Assembly (NCBI GenBank): GCA_963734955.1
Contig: CAVTJO010000011.1
Location: forward strand, 186,001 to 250,000
Origin: UBA11986 sp963734955
GTDB lineage: Bacteria; Bacteroidota; Ignavibacteria; UBA10030; UBA6906
Direction: 5' to 3'
DNA: 64,000 bases
Part shown: positions 38,385 through 46,790 of the stretch, in pieces
Layout: every line of letters starts with the position of its first letter
How positions within the stretch are numbered: the stretch's first letter is position 1
Notes under the pieces: model-generated
What the model saw: only the letters and a program-made list of their open reading frames with translations
The model's database searches: none
What the model was told of the DNA's origin: nothing
Position numbers and translations under genes: made by a program

Positions 38385-39626
38385 GTGGCAACTGTTCGAC
38401 CATTCAAGGGATTCCGCCCTCTCCCGATGTATGCTGCTCAAGTGGCAGCGAAGCCCTATGATGTCTTGAATTCAGACGAGGCCCGCGCTGAAGCTGCGGG
38501 CAAACCTCTTTCGTTCCTTCACGTCGGCAAGCCGGAAATCGACCTCCCGCCGGGGACAGATCTCTACGATGAACAGGTGTATCAAAGAGGGAAAGAGAAT
38601 CTCCAGAAGCTCATTGCGGATGGAATACTTCGAGAAGATCCCTCTGCATCCTTCTATATATACGCGCAAACCATGGGTACCCACACCCAATACGGATTGG
38701 TGGGATGCGTTTCGGTGGGCGAGTATTTGAATGGTACGATCAAAAAGCATGAATTGACGCGGAAGGACAAGGAAGATGACAGAACGAAACACGTAAAGGT
38801 CACCAATGCACACACCGGCCCGATCTTCCTGACGTATCGGGCACAGCCGGCCCTCGACGCAATCGTGGAACGAATTCATGCGACACCGCCCGTGTACAAC
38901 TTCGTTGCCGAAGACGGAATCCGCCATCAACTCTGGGTAATCAGTGATCAGACGACAATCAAGACGATTACTAATGTCTTCGGATCGATCAAATACCTCT
39001 ACGTTGCGGATGGGCATCACCGTTCCGCGGCCGCCGCACGCGTCGGGAAGGAACTGGCAGAGGCGAATCCAAACCACCGGGGCGATGAAGAGTACAATTT
39101 CTTCCTCGCAGTTCTCTTCCCGCACAACCAGCTTCGCATCATGGATTACAATCGTGTGGTGAAGGACCTGAACGGCAAGGTGCCGGAAGAGTTCATGACG
39201 GACGTGAAGACCCACTTCGATGTGAAGACGGAACTGGCACAGGTGCGTCCGGCAGCCAAGGGCGAGGTCGGGATGTATCTGGATGGATCCTGGTACAGAT
39301 TGAAAATCAAGTCTGACCTGATGAAGAATCCCGATCCCGTCGAGCGACTCGATGTGTCGATTCTTCAGAAGCACTTCCTCGCGCCGGTTCTGGGGATTGA
39401 CGACCCCCGGACAAACAAGAGGATCGATTTTGTGGGAGGAATTCGGGGACTGAACGAACTGGAGAAACGCGTGAACTCAGGAGAGATGGCCGTGGCATTC
39501 GCGCTTCATCCCACATCCATCGAAGAACTTCTCGCAATTGCCGACGCGGGAAAAATCATGCCACCGAAGTCGACGTGGTTTGAGCCGAAACTGCGCGACG
39601 GGGTCGTGGTACACTTCCTCAGCTAG
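38385..39626 (+). CDS. DUF1015-family protein linked to serine biosynthesis
   Basis: 413 residues, GTG start, no signal peptide or membrane segment. Conserved blocks are visible: RPFKGFRPLP and KPYDVLN at the N-terminus, HELTRKDKEDDR near residue 125, YVADGHHRSAAAARVGK near 205-222, LFPHNQLRIMDYNRVV near 245, and the C-terminal MPPKSTWFEPKLRDGVVVHFL. The biochemical function is not established to my knowledge. The DGHHR block resembles the phosphate-binding GxxHR motif of the ParB/sulfiredoxin fold, shared by some free-serine kinases. Location behind an aminotransferase and serA suggests a step in serine or phosphoserine metabolism; no serB is present in the window. Confidence 0.8.
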   Translation: MATVRPFKGFRPLPMYAAQVAAKPYDVLNSDEARAEAAGKPLSFLHVGKPEIDLPPGTDLYDEQVYQRGKENLQKLIADGILREDPSASFYIYAQTMGTHTQYGLVGCVSVGEYLNGTIKKHELTRKDKEDDRTKHVKVTNAHTGPIFLTYRAQPALDAIVERIHATPPVYNFVAEDGIRHQLWVISDQTTIKTITNVFGSIKYLYVADGHHRSAAAARVGKELAEANPNHRGDEEYNFFLAVLFPHNQLRIMDYNRVVKDLNGKVPEEFMTDVKTHFDVKTELAQVRPAAKGEVGMYLDGSWYRLKIKSDLMKNPDPVERLDVSILQKHFLAPVLGIDDPRTNKRIDFVGGIRGLNELEKRVNSGEMAVAFALHPTSIEELLAIADAGKIMPPKSTWFEPKLRDGVVVHFLS

Positions 39627-39635
39627 AGCAGTGAC

Positions 39636-39663
39636 GCAGCCACCTCTCGCCAGCAGTGGCTGC
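39636..39663. terminator. Hairpin between convergent DUF1015 and tonB
   Basis: GCAGCCAC and GTGGCTGC form a perfect 8-base stem with a 12-base loop, nine bases after the DUF1015 stop and before the tonB stop on the other strand. The T-content after the stem is modest. Confidence 0.4.
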
Positions 39664-39691
39664 ACCATGTTTATCCCACCGGCACTCTTCG

Positions 39692-40429
39692 TTATTTTGC
39701 AGCACGAATCTTGAACGTGAAAGGAACCGCCACCCAGACAGAGACAGGGCCGTTATTCATGTACGCAGGCGTGAACACAAACTGCCTTGCCGCTTCGAGT
39801 GCAGCCTCATTGAAAATCTCGTAGTCGCTCTTCACAACCTCAACCGCTCGTATCTTCCCCTGACGATCCACCCAGATTTTCACAAACACTTTTCCCTCAA
39901 GTCCTGCCTGTAGTGCCAACGGAGGATATGTCGGTATCACCGATTTCACAATCATCGGCGGTTTCTCAACGGCACGAAAGATCGGCGGCGGCACGTTGTC
40001 ATCGTCCGGTAGAGGCTTGTCTATAGCAACTCCCGGCAAAAGACCGTCTCCGTGAGGTTCAACGAGGCTCCTTCTGTCATCCTGGGTGGGTATGGTCGCA
40101 GTGACGTTCGGCTGGTCGATTACAGGGATCGGAATTCCATCCGGACCTCTTGGATGCTGAATTGCAGGACCGGGCAATGGTGGCAGCGCCGGTATGCCTG
40201 GAATCGGAGGCAAGGTTCCATCAATGGTGATCGGTGGCCTGGGCGGAACCGCAGGAACCGGCTTGTCGCCCTCAAGCATGATGCTGAGGTAGTAGCCTCC
40301 GATAATACAGAAATGAAAGACCACAGATATTGATAATGCCAGGAACCCGTACTTATGCGCCGCCCGCTTCAGCTCCTCAGCCCCATACGCGACAGCCCTG
40401 CCCGGATGTGCAACAACAAGCGCCGACAT
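39692..40429 (-). CDS. tonB: TonB-family energy transducer
   Basis: Couples the inner-membrane proton motive force to TonB-dependent receptors. 245 residues: a short cytoplasmic start, one membrane helix (FLALSISVVFHFCIIGGYYL, near 29-48), a proline-rich periplasmic stretch (residues 55-110) and a C-terminal TonB domain (PTYPPLALQAGLEGKVFVKI, then AARQFVFTPAYMN and VPFTFKI). AAGGAGG precedes the ATG. No exbB/exbD genes lie beside it. It may power the receptor at 32411, though the genome should hold several such pairs. Confidence 0.9.
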   Translation of the reverse strand: MSALVVAHPGRAVAYGAEELKRAAHKYGFLALSISVVFHFCIIGGYYLSIMLEGDKPVPAVPPRPPITIDGTLPPIPGIPALPPLPGPAIQHPRGPDGIPIPVIDQPNVTATIPTQDDRRSLVEPHGDGLLPGVAIDKPLPDDDNVPPPIFRAVEKPPMIVKSVIPTYPPLALQAGLEGKVFVKIWVDRQGKIRAVEVVKSDYEIFNEAALEAARQFVFTPAYMNNGPVSVWVAVPFTFKIRAAK

Positions 40430-40784
40430 GATTGCCTCCTTGAGTTGTTGGACAAGGACTACAGTATGAGTTATGCAAAGCCGGTGCCAGTTCGAACCGG
40501 CGATTCCATGTCAGACGGAAGGTGTGCGACGGCAGGGATAGTGCAGGATGCAATGCAAAAACGTGACCTACACACCGATATCGCCCAAACCGATTGTAAC
40601 AGAACGAAGAGCAGAGGATTGCACAATTCAATGCGATTACTGGAGCACAGCATCCGGAACGCCGGTTCGCAATGCTCCTGATGGAGAAGGATTCCTCAGT
40701 GTTTAGTTAGATAGGGGGATCGAAGAAATGGAATCGGGGACACTATCCGGTCGTACATCAGTAATTAACAAGAAGGAAGTCTGG
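40430..40784. other. Intergenic region between tonB and the DUF5131 remnant
   Basis: 355 bases in which no supported gene, repeat or terminator was seen. Short frames here are antisense to, or beyond the end of, the decayed DUF5131 gene. Confidence 0.45.
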
Positions 40785-41581
40785 TTATCCGTTAGAGGCC
40801 GGAACCGAAACCGGCATCTCATCCCACGTGCGACCCTTGAGGATTCGACCAGCGGCTTTCTTCCCCACGCGTTCTCCCTTCGAGTTGTGCGCACCCCACT
40901 GTTTGAAGAAGAAAGGCACACCGTACTCGTTTGCACGAACGCTGGATGTCGATCGCCCATTCAGGATTCATCGGGCGTGGCCTTGTGGCCGCTCTCTCCT
41001 CCGACGATGACCCAGTGTATTCCGCGCAACAGTGCAAGCATTCAACTCCACGGAGCCGAGCAACGGCTCAATGGAAAGAAACCTGACCCGTGCGGGTACT
41101 TGTTGGAGATGCGTGATTCTTGTGGTGTACTTCTGACTCTCGACAGATACCCCAAGCCAGATATGCTTCGGCAGCAACAGATGCCCATTCACTTTCTCAT
41201 TCACGAACCGGTAGTTCTCCCTCGTCCACTGCATCATGCGTCTCTGAGCGTTTCGTAAGCAACTGGAACACGTGGTGATCGGCTTTGATCATCACGTCAA
41301 AGACTCTGCTGATATACTCATCAGGCACTTCTCTCGTGAAAGAGATCGGACATGGAGTTCACGAATATCATCTTCGGCTCTTTCCAACGCAACGGCATTT
41401 CGAGTCGCTCGGGCCAGAGCTTCAGATCGAACCCTTGCTCAAACGGATGACCCGGCACTCCGCGGAACCGCTCTGCAAACGTCTCGGCGTAGCAATGCTT
41501 GCACCCCGGACTGATCTTCGTGCAGCCCGTGACGGGGTTCCAGGTGGAGTCGGTCCATTCGATGGGAGAATTCTGCGACAT
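40785..41581 (-). pseudogene. Decayed DUF5131 (phage Gp37/Gp68, three-Cys-motif) protein
   Basis: The N-terminus from ATG 41581 is clear: IEWTDSTWNPVTGCTKISP, then GCKHCYAE, the three-cysteine motif of the Gp37/Gp68 family, on to VNSMSDLFHE. After that the family sequence continues only by changing frame: VPDEYISRVFDVMIKADHHV, then MMQWTRENYRFVN to FLSIEPLLGSVEL, then GIHWVIVGGESGHKA, then RPMNPEW, then GVPFFFKQWGAHN to GRTWDEMP with a stop at 40785. At least five frame changes over 0.8 kb, several not in homopolymers, indicate a pseudogene. It sits 19 bases after tcmP on the same strand; the intact family member would be TcmP's usual partner. Confidence 0.75.
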
Positions 41582-41600
41582 GGATTCACCTTACTTTCAA

Positions 41601-42806
41601 TTAAATGTTCTCAAACAAAACCCTAAATGCAATTCGATCTGAAATTTTCGTCCTACCATTCTCCGCCACGAATACGCCAGTTTCGAGCAATCGACCAATG
41701 GTCTTGTTATACTCGGTGGAACTGTTGGTCGCGAAATGCCGCATGATCAAACGAGCACGAAGACGGGGTCTGCCAATCCACACAGAATTCCTGTCCCCTG
41801 CATACGCCGAATCTTCTTCGGTTATGGAAACTGCCTCAGACTGGACTATGGATTCCAGCAGCTTTGCATCGACAGCCAACTGCCTAGGAAGCAGGTTTTC
41901 CATGTTCTCGGATTCGAACAACGTACCCCGATACTTCTCTCGCAGCTCTTCCAGCACCATTTCACTTCTACCTCTCCGTACACAGTCGTTCATCAGCTCA
42001 AGGGCCACTTGACTGCGTGAAGCAAAAATCAGAAAGTATTTTGTTGCACCACCTAAGGCCGTTTCACTAACAGGCAAATACACGACCCATTTGAAGAAAC
42101 CACGGAACGGCTCTATGTATTTGTGGAGAATCATTCTAGCCTTATACTCCGGCTCGAGATCCTCTTTGCCAATAATGTCAAGCCACCAATCGCCACCAAG
42201 CACTTCGTTCACCATCTCCCGCACGGAAATGGCAGATTGTCGAACAGTTGCATCCGACGATTCGAGGTTCCTGCAAACTCCAGCGAGACGTGACAACCCC
42301 CGATGGTTGAAGTTGATCAGCAACTCAGTACTATCCTGCTTGGCTCTCTTGAATGCTCTTTCGAGCAGCTCCAACGACAATCCTTTTATCCCAAATGGAT
42401 CCAAGAATAGGAAGAGCGGAGCCCCAGGCCTTATCGTGTTGATTACAGTCGCACCCGCATTGTTTGCATCACCTGCAAGCACAACGGCGACCTTTTCGTC
42501 AATGAAGCCCTTCATGTTTTGACTGAGAGCCTCTCTGTCGCTTGGCTTCTTCTCCGCGAGTACAACAGTGTTCTTATATCCCAGAAGATCGCGATACTTC
42601 TTGGCTTGCTCTGCGATTATAAGGGGCGATCCTGCCTCTCCGCCGTCGAATCTTCCGCGGCCAGCAAAAAGATCGGCAACAACAGCACCGCTGTGGTAGG
42701 CTTGATTAACAATGGGAAAGTACTTAGAGAAGTAACAGCTTAGAATCTTATACTTCAGGCGGGACCAGTCACGGGGAGATTCAAAGAATTCGTCACCAGT
42801 TATCAT
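41601..42806 (-). CDS. tcmP: Three-Cys-motif partner protein TcmP
   Basis: 401 residues. The N-terminal half looks like a Rossmann-type methyltransferase fold: VVADLFAGRGRFDGGEAGSP near residues 43-62 resembles a SAM-binding motif I, and PLFLFLDPFGIKGL near 130-143 occupies the motif IV position. A helical middle (EMVNEVLGGDWWLDII) and a C-terminal winged-helix-like part (LIMRHFATNSSTEYNKTI) follow. Proteins of this type are found next to three-Cys-motif DUF5131 proteins, often in mobile or phage-related settings; their reaction is not known to me. Here the partner directly downstream is degenerate, so TcmP may be orphaned. Confidence 0.75.
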   Translation of the reverse strand: MITGDEFFESPRDWSRLKYKILSCYFSKYFPIVNQAYHSGAVVADLFAGRGRFDGGEAGSPLIIAEQAKKYRDLLGYKNTVVLAEKKPSDREALSQNMKGFIDEKVAVVLAGDANNAGATVINTIRPGAPLFLFLDPFGIKGLSLELLERAFKRAKQDSTELLINFNHRGLSRLAGVCRNLESSDATVRQSAISVREMVNEVLGGDWWLDIIGKEDLEPEYKARMILHKYIEPFRGFFKWVVYLPVSETALGGATKYFLIFASRSQVALELMNDCVRRGRSEMVLEELREKYRGTLFESENMENLLPRQLAVDAKLLESIVQSEAVSITEEDSAYAGDRNSVWIGRPRLRARLIMRHFATNSSTEYNKTIGRLLETGVFVAENGRTKISDRIAFRVLFENI

Positions 42807-42840
42807 TCAAATCCATGGAGAGGTTGTTCTCAACTGGAGT

Positions 42841-42910
42841 TCACTTCAACCCATGCTTCTTGATGCACTGATACGCAACATCACCCAAGATCTCCGAGTA
42901 CCATCCAATG
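42841..42910 (-). pseudogene. 3' remnant related to the small secreted-protein gene at 44206-44604
   Basis: On the minus strand this stretch reads into IKKHGLK and a stop, the same ending as the gene at 44206. The DNA shares the tract around TTCAACCCATGCTTCTTGAT and the CGAGTACCATCCA tract with it. The bases between are diverged and shortened. No start or body of the gene is present. Confidence 0.6.
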
Positions 42911-42925
42911 AAACTTTGGTCCATA

Positions 42926-44074
42926 CTACCCAACCCTCTCCGCCTCTACAATACGCACAACGTCGGAAGCAATGTACACCCGGTACCGTCGCTGGCCGGT
43001 GACTTCCTTAAGAATTCCTTCACCCACCAACCGTTCGATGTTCTTCTGAGCTGCCGGGAACGTGACGCCAAGACGCTTTGCTGTTTGAGAGATCGTGATC
43101 GCCGGGTACGAGAACAACTGGTCTACAAGCTGCAATGCCGTTGCCGGCCCTTTCTGAAGACGCTTGTGGTAAGACATCCATAGCTCCAGCAGTTTCTCGG
43201 TTCGCGCAATCGAGTCCTGTGATTGCTCCGAAACTCCGAGCAGGAAAAAGTGAATCCACGCAGTCCACTCACCGCGCTGACTCACGGCGAGCAACAACCT
43301 GTAGTACTCCCGCCGCTGTGCTTCGAAGTATGCGCTCAGATAGAGCAGTGGCTGCAGCAGTATTCCTTCCTTGCAGAGGAGCAATGTCATCAACAGGCGT
43401 CCTATTCTGCCGTTGCCATCGAGGAAGGGATGAATTGCTTCGAACTGGTAATGGATGAGTGCAAGGCGGACGAGTGGCGGCAACTGAGACTCCGCATGGA
43501 GATATTTCTCGAAGGCATCAAGCGCCGTCTTCATTTCCTCAAGCGGGGGAGGCACGAACACTGCATCCATGAGTGTACTTCCCGGCGGGCCAATCCAATT
43601 CTGGGACCGGCGAAAATCTCCCGGCGTGAGATGCTCACCACGAATACCGCGCATCAACTCTGCATGCATCTCGCGGATAAGACGCAAACTCACCGGCAAC
43701 TCTTGCATTCGCTTTAGTCCAAACTCCAATGCACGAACGTAGTTTGCCACTTCGTGAACGTCTGGCACTTCGGGATTTTGTTCGCCGGATGCTTCAAAGA
43801 AGAAGAGGTCCGAAAGAGATGCCTGCGTTCCTTCGATGCGACTCGAGAGTACGGCTTCCCGCTTCATGAACGGTCCGATGAGGAGATGAGGGTTTGGAAG
43901 GTTGCGGGCTACCCCACTCAATCGACCGATGAGACGATCCGCTTTTGATATATCTGCCAGAATTGGCTTCAGTTCGAGCGAAGGTGGAAGCGGAAACGGA
44001 TCGAATGCAAGATATCCCTGAGGTGTATTGACCAGTTTCCCCGACGCATCTCGTGTGAAATCAACGGCTTGCAC
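42926..44074 (-). CDS. Fic-domain protein (probable AMP-transferase)
   Basis: 382 residues. The catalytic Fic motif HPFLDGNGRIGR lies near residue 213 with histidine, aspartate and both glycines intact. An N-terminal inhibitory-helix motif SSRIEGTQAS lies near 78-87 (S/T-xxx-E-G, class II type), so the enzyme is probably autoinhibited. The FRRSQNWIGPPGS flap precedes the active site. The C-terminus has a winged-helix-like segment (TISQTAKRLGVTFPAAQKNI), typical of chromosomal Fic regulators. It likely transfers AMP from ATP to a target protein; the target is unknown. It is flanked on both sides by related 3' gene ends, suggesting acquisition by insertion or duplication. Confidence 0.88.
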   Translation of the reverse strand: MQAVDFTRDASGKLVNTPQGYLAFDPFPLPPSLELKPILADISKADRLIGRLSGVARNLPNPHLLIGPFMKREAVLSSRIEGTQASLSDLFFFEASGEQNPEVPDVHEVANYVRALEFGLKRMQELPVSLRLIREMHAELMRGIRGEHLTPGDFRRSQNWIGPPGSTLMDAVFVPPPLEEMKTALDAFEKYLHAESQLPPLVRLALIHYQFEAIHPFLDGNGRIGRLLMTLLLCKEGILLQPLLYLSAYFEAQRREYYRLLLAVSQRGEWTAWIHFFLLGVSEQSQDSIARTEKLLELWMSYHKRLQKGPATALQLVDQLFSYPAITISQTAKRLGVTFPAAQKNIERLVGEGILKEVTGQRRYRVYIASDVVRIVEAERVG

Positions 44075-44205
44075 CTAATTAAACGCCGGTATAGTGGGAA
44101 AAGGGTTAATTAAACTTTCGGGCCAAACAGTATAATAAGCCTTCCACACTTAGTCAACCTCTGTCTTCCTCCTGTTGACTCAATAGCACCTCTTCCCGTG
44201 GTCAA

Positions 44206-44604
44206 TCACTTCAACCCATGCTTCTTGATGTACCGGTACGCAGCGTACGCAGCACCGCCAGCTTCAATTGTTCCGAGTACCATCCAGAGGGGTCGGAGCT
44301 TTGCTTCTCTTGCCATTTGCAGCCGCAGCGGAGAAGTCAGGTCAACCTTCTGCCCGGCGACTCCCAGAAGAAACGGGGGCGGCGCCGTGGGGTCTTCTGC
44401 GAGAAAGAGAGAAGGAGGAAACACGGGCGACTCACCCTGAATCGAAGGCGGAAGCAAAAGTATCGGCTTCCCGAGTGAAATCCCCGGATCGATAATGGTG
44501 ATTCGATTGACGGATGCGACAGCCGTATCACCGCCGGTTCGCTGCTGCGCGGGGGCGCCGGAGACGAGAACAACAAACAAAATGAAAGTTCCCCTACGCT
44601 TCAT
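44206..44604 (-). CDS. Small secreted or membrane-anchored hypothetical protein
   Basis: About 132 residues from ATG 44604 (MKRRGTFILFVVLVSGAPAQ, a clear signal peptide). The middle is proline-rich (ILLLPPSIQGESPVFPPS) and a weakly hydrophobic helix near the C-terminus (LWMVLGTIEAGGAAYAAYRY) precedes the basic end IKKHGLK. No family was recognised. A diverged fragment of its 3' end is found at 42841-42910, beyond the Fic gene, so the gene belonged to a duplicated segment. The frame is open up to 44646 but the extra residues are not credible. Confidence 0.55.
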   Translation of the reverse strand: MKRRGTFILFVVLVSGAPAQQRTGGDTAVASVNRITIIDPGISLGKPILLLPPSIQGESPVFPPSLFLAEDPTAPPPFLLGVAGQKVDLTSPLRLQMAREAKLRPLWMVLGTIEAGGAAYAAYRYIKKHGLK

Positions 44605-44703
44605 GAGTTCCGTCGGCGTGTGTGCGGCTGAAGTATAGCAAGACACAATGAGAATTCAAAGCGACAGACAAATGTCTACTATTCGTTCATGAGGCTGTAT
44701 TGT

Positions 44704-45058
44704 GGCAAACAGGAGTGTTTGCCACACCAGTAATGGAACTCAGAAGTGAATCAAATTCTTCATCCATGAAAGCTGGACTCAGAACGATCCACTGGACGCG
44801 GATAGGTAACGGTCATCCTGAATGAAGCCCTTTCAAATCAGGGAGTAGTGCCGACATTCCTGTCGGCACTACTTAAAGTGATATAGGCAAACAGGAATGT
44901 TTGCCCCACCAGTGGTGGAACTCAGAAGTGAATCAAATTCTTCATCCATGAAAGCTGGACTCAGAACGATCCACTGGACGCGGCTGGGCAACGGTCATCC
45001 TGAACGAAGCCCTTTCAAATCAGAGAGTAGTGCCGACATTCCCGTCGGCACGCTCGGA
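44704..45058. repeat. Tandem duplication with 182-bp period, containing hairpins
   Basis: Copy 1 begins with GGCAAACAGG at 44704 and copy 2 with the same sequence at 44886; they differ at roughly ten positions over about 170 aligned bases. Each copy holds two palindromes: GGCAAAC...GTTTGCC at the start and AGTGCCGACA-ttcc-TGTCGGCACT (the second half altered in copy 2) near the end. Between them lies GTGAATCAAATTCTTC, which recurs with one change at 46087 and 50155. No open frame runs through it. The whole stretch from 44605 to 45215 is otherwise non-coding. Confidence 0.85.
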
Positions 45059-45215
45059 GCCAACTGCAGAAGGATGGCTTCGCCAAATGCCTGCAAGTCG
45101 GCAGGCAGGTTTGCCCTGCCTGTAGTTGATTAGGACATCCAACCGGTGTAATCGTCTTGACAAAGAACCAATAATTGACAATCATGAAGCGCCCCAAAAG
45201 AACTCAAAAGAGCCA

Positions 45216-45557
45216 ATGCAAATACTCAGATCAGCAATGACGCGCAGTGAACTCCAGGAGGCTGCCGAAGAGACATTCGGCGACCTTGTTAAAGCGGTTG
45301 TTGATGTTCGCCGCGGCATCATGGCAATCGGTGGCGAACTGCATGCCGACGAAGAGGCTCTTTTGCTGGAGGAGGGCAGCAACCAACATGACTTGTGGGG
45401 AATCAACCTGTACCCTTCGCTACACGGAGAATCAATGATTGAATTCGATTCGATGATCAACGTTCGTCCCTCACAAGGGAACCGATCACGGACAGTTGAA
45501 GACTCCGCCACCCGATCGAAGATCGTTGATCTCGTACAGAGACTTATTGTGGAGTAA
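45216..45557 (+). CDS. DUF5674-family protein
   Basis: 113 residues from ATG 45216. The block EETFGDLVKAVVDVRRGIMAIGG followed by ELHADEEALLLEEGS, LWGINLYP and FDSMINVRPSQGNRSR matches the DUF5674 family, small proteins of unknown function found in diverse bacteria and often in accessory regions. No signal peptide or membrane helix. The next gene starts three bases after its stop, so the two form a small operon just after the tandem repeats. Confidence 0.75.
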   Translation: MQILRSAMTRSELQEAAEETFGDLVKAVVDVRRGIMAIGGELHADEEALLLEEGSNQHDLWGINLYPSLHGESMIEFDSMINVRPSQGNRSRTVEDSATRSKIVDLVQRLIVE

Positions 45558-45560
45558 ACG

Positions 45561-45902
45561 ATGCCCGGCTTCATGAGCGAATCATTCAAACAACGCTGGC
45601 ATCAACTTGGCTTGATGGAACAGCTTGGCAACATCGGAAGCGAGGTCGACCGTATTATCTCGTGGAAGAACAAGGGCAATGCAGATCTTTCGGCTAACGC
45701 CCTCTATCGATCACTTGAGCTTTTCGATCTCACCATCGGCGACCCCAGGTGGCATGACGGTAAGCTCAAAGAGCTTTTGCGTGCAAGGGAGCTGCTCTGC
45801 GACACGTTCGTCGGTGACAACATGTACAACACGCCTCCGGAATTCTTCAGCAAATACTTCCATGCCTTTGCAGTTGCAGCGCAGAGAAAAAACGGGAAGT
45901 GA
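45561..45902 (+). CDS. Small helical hypothetical protein paired with DUF5674
   Basis: 113 residues, with GTGGAG before the ATG. The sequence is strongly helical (WHQLGLMEQLGNIGSEVDRI, ALYRSLELFDLTI, LKELLRARELLCDTFVG). It resembles small unnamed proteins of similar layout that occur near nucleotidyltransferase or toxin-like genes, but I cannot name a family. The three-base spacing from DUF5674 suggests joint function. Confidence 0.6.
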   Translation: MPGFMSESFKQRWHQLGLMEQLGNIGSEVDRIISWKNKGNADLSANALYRSLELFDLTIGDPRWHDGKLKELLRARELLCDTFVGDNMYNTPPEFFSKYFHAFAVAAQRKNGK

Positions 45903-45990
45903 ATCGTCGACAGACTCCGTTTTAGGCCAATTTCTACGCATCTTCACCGCTCTCTGCGGTTATCTGCCCCAAATCCGCCAGATCATGAGG

Positions 45991-46067
45991 GTAGCCGCAG
46001 ACTTTACGTCTGCGGTCCTTTGTTCGCAATCTATCCGAAGGATCCCTTCGGGAAAGATTGCGGCTAC
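45991..46067. repeat. 77-bp palindromic element with 9-bp terminal inverted repeats
   Basis: GTAGCCGCA at the left is the complement of TGCGGCTAC at the right. Inside are two more hairpins, CCGCAGAC-ttta-GTCTGCGG and a longer one around CCGAAGGATCCCTTCGG. The structure resembles a REP/MITE-like intergenic element. It lies between the helical hypothetical gene and the repressor gene. Confidence 0.6.
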
Positions 46068-46139
46068 GCATGATTGTCCGGCGCGGGTGAATCAGATTCT
46101 TCGGCGTTGGGAAGCGCCGCCTCAGAATGACGGTCCCCT

Positions 46140-46790
46140 TCACAACTCCTTGATCAACTTCACCACCTTCCACACGAAATTCACATCCTTCTTCTTCACC
46201 GTCACGGGCTCGAACTCCGGGTTCAACGGAATCAAGTGGACGTAGTTCCCTTCGAACTTCACCTTCTTCAGTGTATCCTCTCCATCCACGCGTACCACGG
46301 CAATGTCTCCGTTGTGCACCTCCATCGAGGGACTCACGACCACAACGTCGCCATCTTCGATGCGAGGAGACATGCTGTTCCCCTTCACACGGAGCGCGAA
46401 CGCCTGGGGGTCCTTCACATCATCGACGGTGACGTAGTCATCCGTATAGTCCGGATGGAAAATTGTGGCAACCCTGCCGGCAGGGACCGCAGAGATCAAC
46501 GGCAGGTCCACCAGCTTTTCATGTCTGCTGTTCGCAGTCGGCAGTGGAAACACGTTGGGTGGACGCGAAGGCGTCGGATACATTTCTCCTTCGCCGGTCA
46601 GCAGCCAGTGCGGATGCACATTTGTCGCCCTTGCGATCTTCGTAATCGAAATGCCATCGGGGATTTGCTCTCCCTTCTCCCAGCGCTGGAGTGTGCGGGT
46701 GACAATCCCGACTTTCTCGGCGAGTGTTGCCTGATCGAATTCCTTGTTCTCGCGTGCTTCCCGCATGCGTTCACCAATTGTAGATCTCAC
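46140..46790 (-). CDS. LexA/CI-like self-cleaving repressor (XRE HTH plus S24 peptidase)
   Basis: 216 residues from GTG 46790, which has AAGGAG upstream. An N-terminal XRE-type helix-turn-helix (residues 1-62: QATLAEKVGIVTRTLQRWEKG) is joined to a C-terminal S24 peptidase domain. The cleavage pair Ala-Gly (SAVPAGRVA) is near 108, the catalytic serine in GNSMSPRIEDGD near 145, and the catalytic lysine in DTLKKVKF near 182. All parts needed for RecA-stimulated autocleavage are present. The start codon overlaps the stop of the Cdd1-like gene. It probably represses its own operon and the divergent DUF72 gene through the palindrome at 47147-47162. Confidence 0.9.
   Translation of the reverse strand: MRSTIGERMREARENKEFDQATLAEKVGIVTRTLQRWEKGEQIPDGISITKIARATNVHPHWLLTGEGEMYPTPSRPPNVFPLPTANSRHEKLVDLPLISAVPAGRVATIFHPDYTDDYVTVDDVKDPQAFALRVKGNSMSPRIEDGDVVVVSPSMEVHNGDIAVVRVDGEDTLKKVKFEGNYVHLIPLNPEFEPVTVKKKDVNFVWKVVKLIKEL

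Noticed and set aside
44704..45058. CRISPR array
   Set aside because: There are only two copies with a 182-base period and no spacer pattern, and no cas genes are present.
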